32,046 nucleotides of DNA from an uncultured Eubacteriales bacterium (lineage in GTDB: Bacteria; Bacillota; Clostridia; Lachnospirales; Lachnospiraceae): positions 1 through 32,046 of the forward strand of contig CATOIK010000024.1 in NCBI GenBank assembly GCA_951800645.1, read 5' to 3'. The notes beneath the pieces are model-generated. The model was not told the DNA's origin, made no database searches, and saw only the letters and a list, made by a program, of their open reading frames with translations. Positions 1-8,020 of the stretch are shown here, piece after piece (position 1 is the first letter of the stretch; every line of letters starts with the position of its first letter). Both the position numbers and the translations under genes were made by a program.

Positions 1-29
1 TTGGCTCAAAGGAGCCAGGAATCATCTGT

Positions 30-127
30 ATTTTATTTAGTTTGGGTGAAAATGGGAGAAATCTTACCTTTAACACAAAAGCGGCGCTGGAGATCAACTC
101 CAACACCTGCTTTGTCTACAGTCTGAG
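30..127 (+). repeat. 98-base dispersed repeat, copy A (inverted partner of 31949-32046)
   Basis: Positions 30-127 match the reverse complement of 31949-32046 at 96 of 98 bases. The two differences are in the GCGGCGCTGG block (C against T) and in CACCTGC (T against A). The match stops at 127, where each copy runs into its own unrelated hairpin. No transposase or terminal repeat structure is seen around it. Read on the - strand, which is the sense of the neighbouring Sir2-like gene, it can fold into a long hairpin followed by a second hairpin with a C-rich loop. It may extend no further left than 30, but the partner copy ends at the window edge, so the true boundary is unknown. Confidence 0.9.
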
Positions 128-153
128 CCCTTGAGAAATCAAGGGCTCTTTTT
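125..153 (+). terminator. Rho-independent terminator reading + strand
   Basis: A perfect 10-bp stem (125-134 with 139-148) closes a GAAA tetraloop and is followed by five T (149-153). It would end a + strand transcript entering from left of the window; no + gene lies upstream inside the window. Its first three bases are the last three of the 98-base repeat. Confidence 0.8.
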
Positions 154-187
154 GTTTCATAGGAAAGTTCGCCCTATGAAACAAAAA
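149..187. repeat. 15-bp inverted repeat, 9-base loop
   Basis: Positions 149-163 are the exact reverse complement of 173-187, with loop AAAGTTCGC. The stem begins with the T-run of the preceding terminator and ends in an A-run, so read on the - strand it is also a long hairpin, without a following U-tract. The role is unknown. It sits in a 130-base stretch crowded with short GC-rich stem-loops. Confidence 0.75.
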
Positions 188-253
188 CGCTCCGCGGGAT
201 GCGCACTTCGCGCTTAAGGAAAATGTTTGTTGACGCAGACGCGCTCCGGCGCG

Positions 254-280
254 AGAGTCCGGTGAACCGGACTCTTTTTT
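254..280 (+). terminator. Rho-independent terminator reading + strand
   Basis: The stem GAGTCCGG (255-262) pairs with CCGGACTC (267-274) around a TGAA loop and is followed by six T (275-280). It points in the + direction although the adjacent gene is on the - strand and ends at 291. Either it backs up the terminator at 125-153 or it ends a short + transcript starting between the two. Confidence 0.75.
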
Positions 281-290
281 AATTAAGTTA

Positions 291-1022
291 TTATACCAGA
301 TGCGGCAGTACATCCATCGGGTGATCTATAATTGCCAGGTCTGCCCGGTGGTCTAAGTAGTGGGGCTCGCTGTGGATGATAACCAGGCTGCGGCCGTTAA
401 AATACCGAAGATAAGGGGTGTAGACCTCGGAGTCCAGACGGGTGCCCAGAAGCAGCAGTGTGTCGGCTTTGGCGATTTCAACGGTGGTTTCTGTCATTTT
501 CTGACTGTCTACCATCTCGCCGAACAGGGAAACCAGAGGCCGGACCGGCACCTTGCAGGTTTCGCACAGGGGAACAATGTGGGGTGAGTTCATCACATAG
601 TCCAGAGAATAGTCCTTGTGGCAGCGGGGGCATCTGTTTTCGTAAACGACGCCGTGCAGATTGATGACATGGCTGCAGCCGCTCCGGCGGGGAAAATCGT
701 AAATATTTGAGGTGATGATGCAATGAAGCAGGCCTGCTTTTTCCATGGCAGCCATAGCAGTTCCGGAAGCCGTTATCTTAGGAGGATTCTCCAGCATTTC
801 TTTTTTGTAGAACTGGAAAAACAGTTCGGGACGGGTGTTGTAGCAGGCGCTGGTAAACAGTTCTTCCGGGCCATAGCCGTACCGCTGTTCAATGTCGTAA
901 GCCCGGTCCTGGTGTTTTACTGCCAGAAAGCCTCCTTCCTCCATTAAACCGGCGCCGCAGATGGCCACAGTGTAGCGGCTGTTTTTCAAAATGGATTTCA
1001 GCAGGTCGATTTTTTCGTTCAT
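291..1022 (-). CDS. Divergent Sir2-family (sirtuin-like) protein
   Basis: The 243-residue protein has the sirtuin layout. A Rossmann GAG motif lies at residues 23-25, the catalytic-type His in NLHG is His123, a four-Cys zinc site is formed by Cys131/Cys134 and Cys153/Cys156, and RPLVSLFGE follows at 161-169. Family members are NAD-dependent protein deacylases or ADP-ribosyl transferases. Two hallmarks are altered. The GIPDFR loop after GAG is replaced by an unrelated stretch, and the TQNID motif reads TSNIYDFP (104-111). Activity is therefore uncertain. The start is ATG at 1022 with a strong GGAGGGGAGG site 6-7 bases upstream. The gene is monocistronic, divergent from the ABC-F gene, and has its own sigma-A-like promoter. 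Confidence 0.82.
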   Translation of the reverse strand: MNEKIDLLKSILKNSRYTVAICGAGLMEEGGFLAVKHQDRAYDIEQRYGYGPEELFTSACYNTRPELFFQFYKKEMLENPPKITASGTAMAAMEKAGLLHCIITSNIYDFPRRSGCSHVINLHGVVYENRCPRCHKDYSLDYVMNSPHIVPLCETCKVPVRPLVSLFGEMVDSQKMTETTVEIAKADTLLLLGTRLDSEVYTPYLRYFNGRSLVIIHSEPHYLDHRADLAIIDHPMDVLPHLV

Positions 1023-1103
1023 AATGGTTCCTCCCCTCCAGGAAAAATTGATACATCTGTGTGATGCGGGAAATTGGAAAAGTAAATACTTTTTGATGAT
1101 TCT

Positions 1104-1132
1104 ATTATATATGGAATATGAAAATAACGCAA
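1104..1132 (-). promoter_or_regulatory. Candidate sigma-A promoter for the Sir2-like gene
   Basis: On the - strand, TTGCGT (1132-1127) and a perfect TATAAT (1109-1104) are separated by 17 bases, about 80 bases before the ATG at 1022. The -35 box is weak (3 of 6) and the -10 is consensus. Confidence 0.5.
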
Positions 1133-1183
1133 ATAAAAGAATGCCAATTTTGGCAGCAGTTCAGACAGAAACATTCCTTCCTA

Positions 1184-1213
1184 TTGGCAGAGGCGTGGGG
1201 AATATGTTAAGAT
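1184..1213 (+). promoter_or_regulatory. Candidate sigma-A promoter for the ABC-F gene
   Basis: TTGGCA (1184-1189) and TAAGAT (1208-1213) are 18 bases apart, about 45 bases before the ATG at 1256. Both boxes are partial matches. Confidence 0.35.
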
Positions 1214-1255
1214 AAAGACTGCAGAATATAGAGATGAATCTGGAAAGGAACGGAT

Positions 1256-3133
1256 ATGCTGTATCAGATTGCAGACGGAACCGTTTCCCTTGGGGGAAAT
1301 CCGGTGCTGTCTCATGTGGATTTTGAGATAAAAGGAAATGAAAGAATAGCGGTGGTGGGCAGAAATGGGGCGGGAAAAACTACGCTTTTGCGGCTTATTG
1401 CCGGGGAGCTTGCTCTGGATGGAGACGACAAACGGCAGGGGCCGGGAGTAACGCTGTCCAGGCGGGTGACAGTGGGAATGTTAAAGCAGCAGCCCTTTGG
1501 AGATAAGGAGCGGACTGTGGAGGAGGAACTGCTGGCGGCCTGTCCCTGCAGGGATACCTTTGACCGGGAGCGGTTTGTTTATGAGCTGGAATATGACCGC
1601 TTATTTACCGGTTTCGGCTTTGCTGCTGCAGATAAGAAAAAGAAACTGAAGTCCTTTTCCGGGGGAGAGCAGACAAAGATTGCCCTGATTCGTCTGCTGC
1701 TTTTAAAGCCGGATATTCTTCTGTTGGACGAGCCAACCAATCATCTGGATCTGGAGGCGGTCCAGTGGCTGGAACAGTATTTAAAAGAGTATGAGAATGC
1801 AGTAGTGATGGTATCCCACGATCGGTTTTTCCTGGATCAGACAGCCAATGTAATTTATGAACTGGAAGGGAAAAAGCTGACCCGTTATGTGGGAAACTAT
1901 ACAGAGTACCGGGCGGCTAAACGAAAAAAGCTGGAGCTTCAGCGCAAGGCCTATGGGCGGCAGCAGGAGGAAATTGAACGATTGGAGGAGGTGATCCGGC
2001 GGTTTCAGCACAAGCCTACGAAGGCCTCTTTTGTCCGTGCCAAGAAAAAACAGATTGAGCGGATGCAGCCGGTGGAAAAGCCTCAGGAGGACGATGTAAG
2101 GCTTTTTACCGGAGAAATTGCTCCCCTGCATCTTGGAAGCAAGTGGGTGCTGGAGGCAGAGCATTTGAAAATCGGATATGACAAGGCGCTTCTGGAACTT
2201 TCTCTGCGGGTACGGAGAGGACAAAAGATTGGAATTCTGGGAGCTAACGGCGTAGGGAAAAGTACCTTTTTAAAGACGATTGCCGGTCTGATTTTGCCGG
2301 TAAAGGGAGATTTTTCCCTGGGTAACCATGTGACTTTAGGATATTTTGACCAGCATTCTGCTCAGATTCAGTCGGAAAAACCGGTGGCGGACCATTTCCA
2401 TGACCTTTTTCCATCGATGACGGAGAAGGAGGTGAGGAGCACTCTGGGAGCCTATCTTTTTGGAGGCCGGGAGGCGGCGAAAAAGGTCAGCAGTTTATCG
2501 GGAGGCGAGCGGGCCAGACTGGTGCTGGCGGAGCTTTTGCAGAGCCGTCCCAATCTGCTGGTACTGGACGAGCCTACAAACCATATGGACATCCAGGCGA
2601 AAGAAACTTTGGAATCGGCGTTTCAGGCCTATACAGGAACCATCCTGTTTGTGTCCCATGACCGATATTTTATCCGCCAGGTGGCAGACGCCATCCTGAT
2701 TTTTGAAAAAGACGGGGTGATGTATTATCCCTTTGGCTATGAGCATTATCTGGAACGGAGCAGGCGGGAAGCAGAAGGAGCGTCTTTGTCGGCCCAGGTG
2801 CGGGCAGAGGATGCAGCCCTCATCGCCGGAATCCGGGCAGTACCCAAGGCAGAGCGGCATCGGCTGCGGGAAATTCCCACAGAGGAGGCGTATCTGGACT
2901 GGAAACTTCGTCTGGTGATGGAGCGGCTTACTCCGGCAGGGGAGCAGTACGAAGCGCTGGAGGAAGCCTGCAGACGATTAGAGGAAAAAATAAAACAGTC
3001 AGAGGCATGGTGGACGGGCCGGGAGGACAGGGAAGCCTGGGATGAGCTGGAACGGCTCTGCACTTGCAGAGACGAGGCCTGGCAGGTCTGGAACAACTGC
3101 TGTCTGGAGTGGTTTGAGACAAGCGTTCAGTAG
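1256..3133 (+). CDS. ABC-F family ATPase (ribosome-associated, duplicated ABC domains)
   Basis: The protein has 625 residues and two ABC ATPase domains but no membrane segments, which defines ABC-F. Walker A motifs are GRNGAGKT (35-42) and GANGVGKS (329-336). Signature motifs are FSGGEQ and LSGGER, Walker B motifs are LLLDEPTNHLD and LVLDEPTNHMD, and the switch regions read SHDRFF and SHDRYF. A charged linker of about 80 residues between the domains corresponds to the family's P-site tRNA-interaction motif, and the C-terminal 100 residues are charged and coiled-coil-like. ABC-F proteins act on ribosomes, either as translation factors or in antibiotic protection; sequence reading does not separate the two. 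The start is ATG with GGAAAGGA seven bases upstream. A hairpin terminator follows at 3243. Confidence 0.92.
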   Translation: MLYQIADGTVSLGGNPVLSHVDFEIKGNERIAVVGRNGAGKTTLLRLIAGELALDGDDKRQGPGVTLSRRVTVGMLKQQPFGDKERTVEEELLAACPCRDTFDRERFVYELEYDRLFTGFGFAAADKKKKLKSFSGGEQTKIALIRLLLLKPDILLLDEPTNHLDLEAVQWLEQYLKEYENAVVMVSHDRFFLDQTANVIYELEGKKLTRYVGNYTEYRAAKRKKLELQRKAYGRQQEEIERLEEVIRRFQHKPTKASFVRAKKKQIERMQPVEKPQEDDVRLFTGEIAPLHLGSKWVLEAEHLKIGYDKALLELSLRVRRGQKIGILGANGVGKSTFLKTIAGLILPVKGDFSLGNHVTLGYFDQHSAQIQSEKPVADHFHDLFPSMTEKEVRSTLGAYLFGGREAAKKVSSLSGGERARLVLAELLQSRPNLLVLDEPTNHMDIQAKETLESAFQAYTGTILFVSHDRYFIRQVADAILIFEKDGVMYYPFGYEHYLERSRREAEGASLSAQVRAEDAALIAGIRAVPKAERHRLREIPTEEAYLDWKLRLVMERLTPAGEQYEALEEACRRLEEKIKQSEAWWTGREDREAWDELERLCTCRDEAWQVWNNCCLEWFETSVQ

Positions 3134-3164
3134 CCTAAAGCATCTGCAGAGGGCAAAAAAACAG

Positions 3165-3193
3165 TTGAAAAACCGGGGACTGTATGGTATGAT
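3165..3193 (+). promoter_or_regulatory. Strong sigma-A-like promoter for the peptide-transporter operon
   Basis: TTGAAA (3165-3170) and TATGAT (3188-3193) are exactly 17 bases apart. It lies just after the ABC-F stop and before the terminator at 3243-3273, so transcripts from it must cross that terminator to reach the binding-protein gene at 3313. Confidence 0.6.
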
Positions 3194-3242
3194 TGGAAAC
3201 ATTAAAGTAAAGTTTCAATCTCAACAGATTCCGTATGCAAAG

Positions 3243-3273
3243 GTGCAGCCCTGCGGTGGGTCTGCACTTTTTT
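3243..3273 (+). terminator. Terminator after the ABC-F gene, possibly an attenuator for the next operon
   Basis: GTGCAG (3243-3248) pairs with CTGCAC (3262-3267), the stem continues through CCC/GGG across a one-base bulge, and six T follow (3268-3273). It is placed to end the ABC-F transcript, but it also lies about 50 bases downstream of the promoter at 3165-3193. A weaker hairpin at 3191-3220 (GATTGGAAAC with GTTTCAATC) precedes it. Confidence 0.7.
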
Positions 3274-3312
3274 CATATCATTAGAGTGGTTGGAACTGGA
3301 AGAGGAGGAGTT

Positions 3313-4989
3313 ATGAAAAAACGCATCAGTTTACTTCTTGGGGTAACCATGGCGTTTGGCCTGGTTCTTTCCGGCTGCGGCGGCAGCCAGGGAACGGAAG
3401 ATACGGCTGCGGCAGACGGAGAGGCTTTAACTGGGACGGTGAGTGCCGGAGAGACGCGGGGCAGCGAAGTGGATACTGCAGGCTTTTTTGTATCTGTGCT
3501 GAACGCAGATATTCAGACTGCAGATGTGCAGAAAACTACAAAGGACTATGAAGTGCCGTGGAATATTTACGATCGCCTGGTAGAGGTAAAGGTGGCAGAG
3601 GACGGAACCTCCAGCATTGAGCCGAGCCTGGCAGAACGTTGGGATATTTCTCCGGATGGATTGGAGTACACATTCCATCTGGCTCAGGGAGTAAAGTTCC
3701 ACAACGGCAATGATTTTACGGCAGAGGATGTGCTTTATACCTTTACTCGTATGTTGACAGAGGAAGGCGCCATGAACACAGAGTCTGTAGATCAGATTAA
3801 GGGGGCAGCAGAGCTTCTGGCCGGCGAGGCGGAAACGCTGGAAGGCGTAGAGGTCGTGGACGATTATACAATAAAAGTGACGCTTAAGGAGCCGTTTGCA
3901 GCTTTCCTGGCCTGCATTTCTACAGCCGGCGCTTCTATTTATGACAGCGAGGCTACTGAGGCAGCAGGAGACCAGTTTGGCATGGACCCGGCTCTGACTG
4001 TGGGAACCGGCCCCTTTAAATTTGCATCCTGGACCCTTAATGATCGCATCGTAATGGTGCGCAACGAGGAATACTGGAAGGGCGCGCCAGAGCTTCCCGG
4101 CGTGGTGATCCGTATTATTCCGGACACGGAGACCCAGACCATGATGTTTGAAAACGGAGAGCTGGACATCATCGACCTGGATTTTGTTACAGACGCTGTG
4201 GACCGCTTTACTGCCACCTATCCGGATCAGATTGTGCAGGCTCCCCGCGTAGGCATCACCTATCTTACCATGAACCATAACCAGGAGCCGTTCCAGGATC
4301 CCAAGGTCCGCAAGGCAGTGCAGATGGCGGTAGATAAGCAGGCCATTTTAGACGCTCTGTACGGAGGCCGGGGACAGGTGGAATACGGTATTATTCCTCA
4401 TGGTCTGATCGGTTTTAACCCAAACCAGGCTCCGATCAATTATGATCCGGAGGCAGCCAAAGCCCTGCTGGCAGAGGCCGGTTATGGGGACGGCTTTACT
4501 ATGGAGCTGTCTGCCAACAGTGCAGATTCGGATACTACCACCATGGCTCTGGAGATCATCAAGGACCAGTTGGCAGAAGTTGGCATTAACGCAGAAATCA
4601 AGAATTATGATGAATCTACCTGGCTGGAGACCAGAAAGGCAGGAGAGCTTGGCTCCTTTTTAGCTACCTGGACTGCAGACTTCAACGATCCGGATAACTT
4701 TATGTATACCTTCTTCGGCAATAAGGAGAAGACTACCGTCCGCTCCATCAACTACGCTGACTCTGAGACCATGGGACGGGTGGCGGCTGCCCGCGGGATT
4801 GTCAATGAGGACGAGCGGATTGCAGAGTACCAGGCTTTAGAGGAAAAGCTGATTCACGAGGATGCTGCATGGGCTTCCATGTATTCCAGAATGCATCTGT
4901 GGGCAGTAAGTCCGAGGGTGAAGAACTTTGTTCCCATGTGGAGCGGCGTAGGCGATAAGATGTACTACAGTGTTTCTATCAGCGAATAA
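3313..4989 (+). CDS. Peptide-type ABC transporter substrate-binding lipoprotein (SBP family 5)
   Basis: The 558-residue extracellular lipoprotein has a signal peptide with positively charged MKKR, a hydrophobic core and the lipobox LSGC (Cys22). The mature part has the family 5 solute-binding signature: PSLAERWDISPDGLEYTF, then VKFHNGNDFTAEDVLYTF, and later VRKAVQMAVDKQAILDALYG. Family members bind di- or oligopeptides, nickel or other solutes; the ligand cannot be told here. The start at ATG 3313 is chosen because GAGGAGG precedes it and it begins the signal peptide; an in-frame ATG at 3235 has no ribosome site. It is the first gene of a five-gene importer operon and is followed by a strong stem-loop that may keep its mRNA abundant relative to the membrane genes. 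Confidence 0.93.
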   Translation: MKKRISLLLGVTMAFGLVLSGCGGSQGTEDTAAADGEALTGTVSAGETRGSEVDTAGFFVSVLNADIQTADVQKTTKDYEVPWNIYDRLVEVKVAEDGTSSIEPSLAERWDISPDGLEYTFHLAQGVKFHNGNDFTAEDVLYTFTRMLTEEGAMNTESVDQIKGAAELLAGEAETLEGVEVVDDYTIKVTLKEPFAAFLACISTAGASIYDSEATEAAGDQFGMDPALTVGTGPFKFASWTLNDRIVMVRNEEYWKGAPELPGVVIRIIPDTETQTMMFENGELDIIDLDFVTDAVDRFTATYPDQIVQAPRVGITYLTMNHNQEPFQDPKVRKAVQMAVDKQAILDALYGGRGQVEYGIIPHGLIGFNPNQAPINYDPEAAKALLAEAGYGDGFTMELSANSADSDTTTMALEIIKDQLAEVGINAEIKNYDESTWLETRKAGELGSFLATWTADFNDPDNFMYTFFGNKEKTTVRSINYADSETMGRVAAARGIVNEDERIAEYQALEEKLIHEDAAWASMYSRMHLWAVSPRVKNFVPMWSGVGDKMYYSVSISE

Positions 4990-5019
4990 GCTGCATTAGC
5001 ATCAGACATAAGAAAGTTG

Positions 5020-5056
5020 ACATGCCGCAGAATGAATCAGTCATTTTGCGGCATGT
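5020..5056 (+). other. Long intercistronic stem-loop between binding protein and permease genes
   Basis: A 16-bp stem (5020-5035 with 5041-5056, one G-U pair) encloses a five-base loop. No T-run follows, so it is more likely an mRNA stability or processing element than a full terminator. Such a hairpin 3' of a binding-protein gene commonly raises its expression over downstream permeases; that role is inferred. Confidence 0.7.
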
Positions 5057-5129
5057 GTTCTGTAAGGGCAGCATTTTGCCGGAGTATTTACAGACAACCA
5101 AGGATAAAGAAAAAGAAAGGGGATTTTCC

Positions 5130-6053
5130 GTGTTAAAGAAAGTGCTGAAACGGATTTTAATATCAATTCCGGTGCTGATCGGCGTGGTGCTGGCGATCTT
5201 TATTATGCTGCGCATTGTGCCGGGAAATCCGGTTACCACCATGATGGGTGAGCATGTGAATCCGGCGGTAATCGAAAAGGTCAGCAAGGAAATGGGACTG
5301 GACCAGCCATACTATTTCCAGTTTATTAAATATGTGGCCAATGCCCTTCGGGGGGACTTTGGAACTTCCTACCGGCTGAACCGGAATGTGACCCAGATTA
5401 TTGTTGAGGCATTTCCTCACACGGTAAAATTGTCTGTTTTAGCGGCAGTAGTGGCCTGGATTATCGGGCTGACAGCCGGAGTTATTGCGGCAATCCGGCA
5501 GAATAAGCTGCTGGACCGTCTGTTTATGGGCTGCGCTCTCATGGGTGTTTCCATGCCGGTATTTATGACGGCGCTGGTGCTGCAGTATGTGTTTGCATTT
5601 AAGTTAAAGTGGTTTCCGGTCTCCGGCTTCGATTCCTTAAACGCCATGGTGCTTCCGGCTATTGTGCTGGGGTGGAACTCGGCGGGAAGCATCGCCCGGA
5701 TGACCCGTTCTAATCTGGTGGAAATCATGCAGAATGACTTTATCCGGACAGCCCGTGCCAAGGGCCTTAGAGAGTCAGGGGTGATTATCGGCCATGCGCT
5801 GAAAAACGCTATGCTGCCGGTGGTGACGATGATGGCGCTGCAGATTTCCAGTATGCTGTCCGGTGCGGTGCTGACGGAGAGCGTATTTGGCGTGCCGGGC
5901 ATTGGCCGCCTGGCGGTCAACGCTATTGAAACCCGCGATATGCCTCTTTTACAGGGCACCGTAATTTTTACTACGGTTCTGATTATTATCGGCAATCTGG
6001 TGGCAGATTTGCTTTATAATGTGCTGGACCCCAGAATCCGGGAGGGCGAGTGA
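5130..6053 (+). CDS. ABC transporter permease, DppB/OppB type
   Basis: The 307-residue inner-membrane permease starts LKRILISIPVLIGVVLAIF, a transmembrane helix typical of DppB/OppB. Next come the conserved RIVPGNP motif and a periplasmic region (QPYYFQFIKYVANALRGDFGTS). The EAA loop is RTARAKGLRESGVIIGHALK, and VFGVPGIGRL lies near the end. The start is GTG at 5130, seven bases after AAGGGG; the frame stays open upstream to 5022, but that extension is hydrophilic and covers the stem-loop. It pairs with the next gene to form the membrane channel. Its TGA overlaps the region of the next start, which suggests translational coupling. Confidence 0.93.
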   Translation: MLKKVLKRILISIPVLIGVVLAIFIMLRIVPGNPVTTMMGEHVNPAVIEKVSKEMGLDQPYYFQFIKYVANALRGDFGTSYRLNRNVTQIIVEAFPHTVKLSVLAAVVAWIIGLTAGVIAAIRQNKLLDRLFMGCALMGVSMPVFMTALVLQYVFAFKLKWFPVSGFDSLNAMVLPAIVLGWNSAGSIARMTRSNLVEIMQNDFIRTARAKGLRESGVIIGHALKNAMLPVVTMMALQISSMLSGAVLTESVFGVPGIGRLAVNAIETRDMPLLQGTVIFTTVLIIIGNLVADLLYNVLDPRIREGE

Positions 6054-6055
6054 TT

Positions 6056-7015
6056 ATGACAGGAATGAAAACAGATTTGAATATGCACAGCCAAGTTCTG
6101 GAAGCAGAGTTGGGAGGAAATGGGCCGGAACCGGAAGGCTTTCCCGGACATGAGGGAGAGCTTGGAGAGGCCGATACCTGGATGGACAAGGCGAAGACCT
6201 TAGTGCGCCAGAACAAGCTGGCGGCCTTCTCAGCCGTGGTAATTGTATTGATTATTCTGGCTGCCGTGTTTGCGCCGCTGGCGGCTCCCTATGATCATTT
6301 GGAGCAGAGCCTGGCAGACCGGCTTCAGACCCCCAGCATGGCTCACTGGCTGGGTACAGACGAGCTGGGGCGGGATGTTTTAAGCCGCATTATTTACGGC
6401 GCCCGGATTTCTTTGACGATTGGTCTGGTGCCGACCCTGATTTCCATGGCAATCGGCACGGTGCTGGGTATGGCAGCCGGATTTTACGGCGGCAAGGCGG
6501 ACTTTATTATCATGCGTCTGGCAGATGTGATGCTGGCCTTTCCTTCTCTGCTGCTTGCTATGGTAGTGATGTATACCATGGGCGGAGGCCTGATTAACAT
6601 TTTCATTGCATTAAGCCTGATTAACTGGGCCAGCACAGCCCGCGTGGTGCGGGCGCAGACCCTTTCCCTAAAAGAAAAGGAGTATGTGGAGGCGGCCCGG
6701 TCCATTGGCGTGAAAAAGTGGACGATCATGTTCCGCCACATTCTGCCTAACTGTCTTCCTTCTCTGATTGTTTTGTTTACCCTGAATATTCCTTCCGCCA
6801 TTCTGTCTGAGGCTTCTTTAAGCTTTTTGGGCGTAGGTGCCCAGCCTCCCAGTGCAAGCTGGGGACTGATGGTAGTCCGGGGAAAGAAATATCTGTTTTC
6901 TGAGCCGTGGCTGTGTATTGCGCCCAGTGTGGCTATTATGATTGTAGTGCTGGCGTTTAACTTCCTGGGAGACGGTCTTAGAGATGTGCTGGATCCCTAT
7001 TTAAAAGAGCAGTAA
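6056..7015 (+). CDS. ABC transporter permease, DppC/OppC type
   Basis: The 319-residue protein has a hydrophilic N-terminal arm of about 45 residues and then a first helix (AAFSAVVIVLIILAAVFAPL). The DppC/OppC hallmark HWLGTDELGRDVLSRIIYGA follows. The EAA loop is EAARSIGVKKWTIMFRHILP, and SEASLSFLGVG and the C-terminal FLGDGLRDVLDP complete the signature. ATG 6056 is chosen because it lies ten bases after GGAGG (6041-6045). An alternative GTG at 6050 overlaps the preceding stop but is only four bases from that site. The protein forms the heterodimeric channel with the previous permease. Confidence 0.92.
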   Translation: MTGMKTDLNMHSQVLEAELGGNGPEPEGFPGHEGELGEADTWMDKAKTLVRQNKLAAFSAVVIVLIILAAVFAPLAAPYDHLEQSLADRLQTPSMAHWLGTDELGRDVLSRIIYGARISLTIGLVPTLISMAIGTVLGMAAGFYGGKADFIIMRLADVMLAFPSLLLAMVVMYTMGGGLINIFIALSLINWASTARVVRAQTLSLKEKEYVEAARSIGVKKWTIMFRHILPNCLPSLIVLFTLNIPSAILSEASLSFLGVGAQPPSASWGLMVVRGKKYLFSEPWLCIAPSVAIMIVVLAFNFLGDGLRDVLDPYLKEQ

Positions 7016-7027
7016 GGAGGAAGCAGG

Positions 7028-8020
7028 ATGAGTGAATCGATCGTATTGGATATTCGGAATCTGAAATCCCACTTCTTTACAGCTAAGGGGGAGGTTCCGG
7101 CAGTAGACGGAGTCAGTATCCAGGTTCCGGCAGGAAAGATCATCGGCATTGTAGGGGAGTCCGGCTGCGGAAAGAGCATGACTGCCATGTCGGTTATGGG
7201 GCTTTTGCGTTATCCAGGTAAGGTGGTGGACGGAACCATCACCCTTGATGGGCGGGACATTACCCATTTATCTCCCAAGGAGCTTTCAACAGTGCGTGGC
7301 AATGAATTGTCCATGATTTTCCAGGAGCCTATGACATCCTTAAACCCGGTAATTACTGTGGGACGCCAGGTGCGGGAGGCCATTCTGCTGCATCAGAAGG
7401 TGTCCAGGGATGAGGCGAAAAAACGAGTTATTGAAATCTTCCGGGAAGTAGGAATTCCGGAGCCGGAGAAGCGGTACAACAGCTATCCCCATCAGCTTTC
7501 CGGCGGCCTGCGCCAAAGGGTGATGATTGGCATGGCCATGGTCTGTAAGCCAAAGGTGATGATTGCAGACGAGCCTACTACGGCGCTGGATGTGACTATT
7601 GAAGCCCAGATTCTGCGGCTGATGAAAAAGCTGTGCAGAGAGCAGGGAACTTCCATTATTCTGATTACCCACAACATGGGGGTGGTTGCGGAAACCTGCG
7701 ATTATGTATATGTGATGTACGCCGGAAAGGTGATGGAGCAGGCGGAGACCTTTGCACTGTTTGAGAATACCAGCCATCCTTATACGCAGGGGCTTTTAAA
7801 GTCCATCCCGAAGCTGAATGAGAAAGCGGAGCGGCTTTACACCATCGAGGGTGTGGTGCCGAACCTTTTGCATCTGCCGGAGGGCTGTAATTTCTGCACC
7901 CGCTGTACGGAAGCAGATGCGCGGTGCCGGAAGGAAAAGCCGGCGCTCTATCAGGCAGGAGACGGTCACGGAGTACGGTGCTTTAAGTATGAAAGCGAGG
8001 TGCAGTTAGATGGAAAATAA
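7028..8020 (+). CDS. Peptide ABC transporter ATP-binding protein, DppD/OppD type
   Basis: The 330-residue ATPase has Walker A GESGCGKS (43-50), the Q-loop [10 protein letters not shown], signature LSGGLRQRV, Walker [12 protein letters not shown] and switch ITHNMG. The C-terminal oligopeptide/dipeptide domain carries a Cys cluster (GCNFCTRC, then ARC and RCF) like that of DppD/OppD proteins, some of which hold an iron-sulfur cluster there. It powers import together with the following ATPase. AAGGAGG precedes ATG 7028. It overlaps the next gene by 11 bases. Confidence 0.93.
   Translation: MSESIVLDIRNLKSHFFTAKGEVPAVDGVSIQVPAGKIIGIVGESGCGKSMTAMSVMGLLRYPGKVVDGTITLDGRDITHLSPKELSTVRGNELSMIFQEPMTSLNPVITVGRQVREAILLHQKVSRDEAKKRVIEIFREVGIPEPEKRYNSYPHQLSGGLRQRVMIGMAMVCKPKVMIADEPTTALDVTIEAQILRLMKKLCREQGTSIILITHNMGVVAETCDYVYVMYAGKVMEQAETFALFENTSHPYTQGLLKSIPKLNEKAERLYTIEGVVPNLLHLPEGCNFCTRCTEADARCRKEKPALYQAGDGHGVRCFKYESEVQLDGK

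Noticed and set aside
30..127. Terminal inverted repeat of a large transposon spanning the window
   Set aside because: The enclosed genes are core housekeeping genes with no transposase or integrase, and the repeats are bordered by hairpins rather than target-site duplications.
116..313. 65-codon open frame on the - strand across the left repeat edge
   Set aside because: It runs through terminators and hairpins, overlaps the Sir2-like gene's 3' end and has no ribosome site; it is more likely non-coding structured DNA.
3427..4278. Long open frame of 283 codons on the - strand
   Set aside because: It lies wholly antisense within the binding-protein gene, has no family motifs and no ribosome site; it is a codon-bias shadow.
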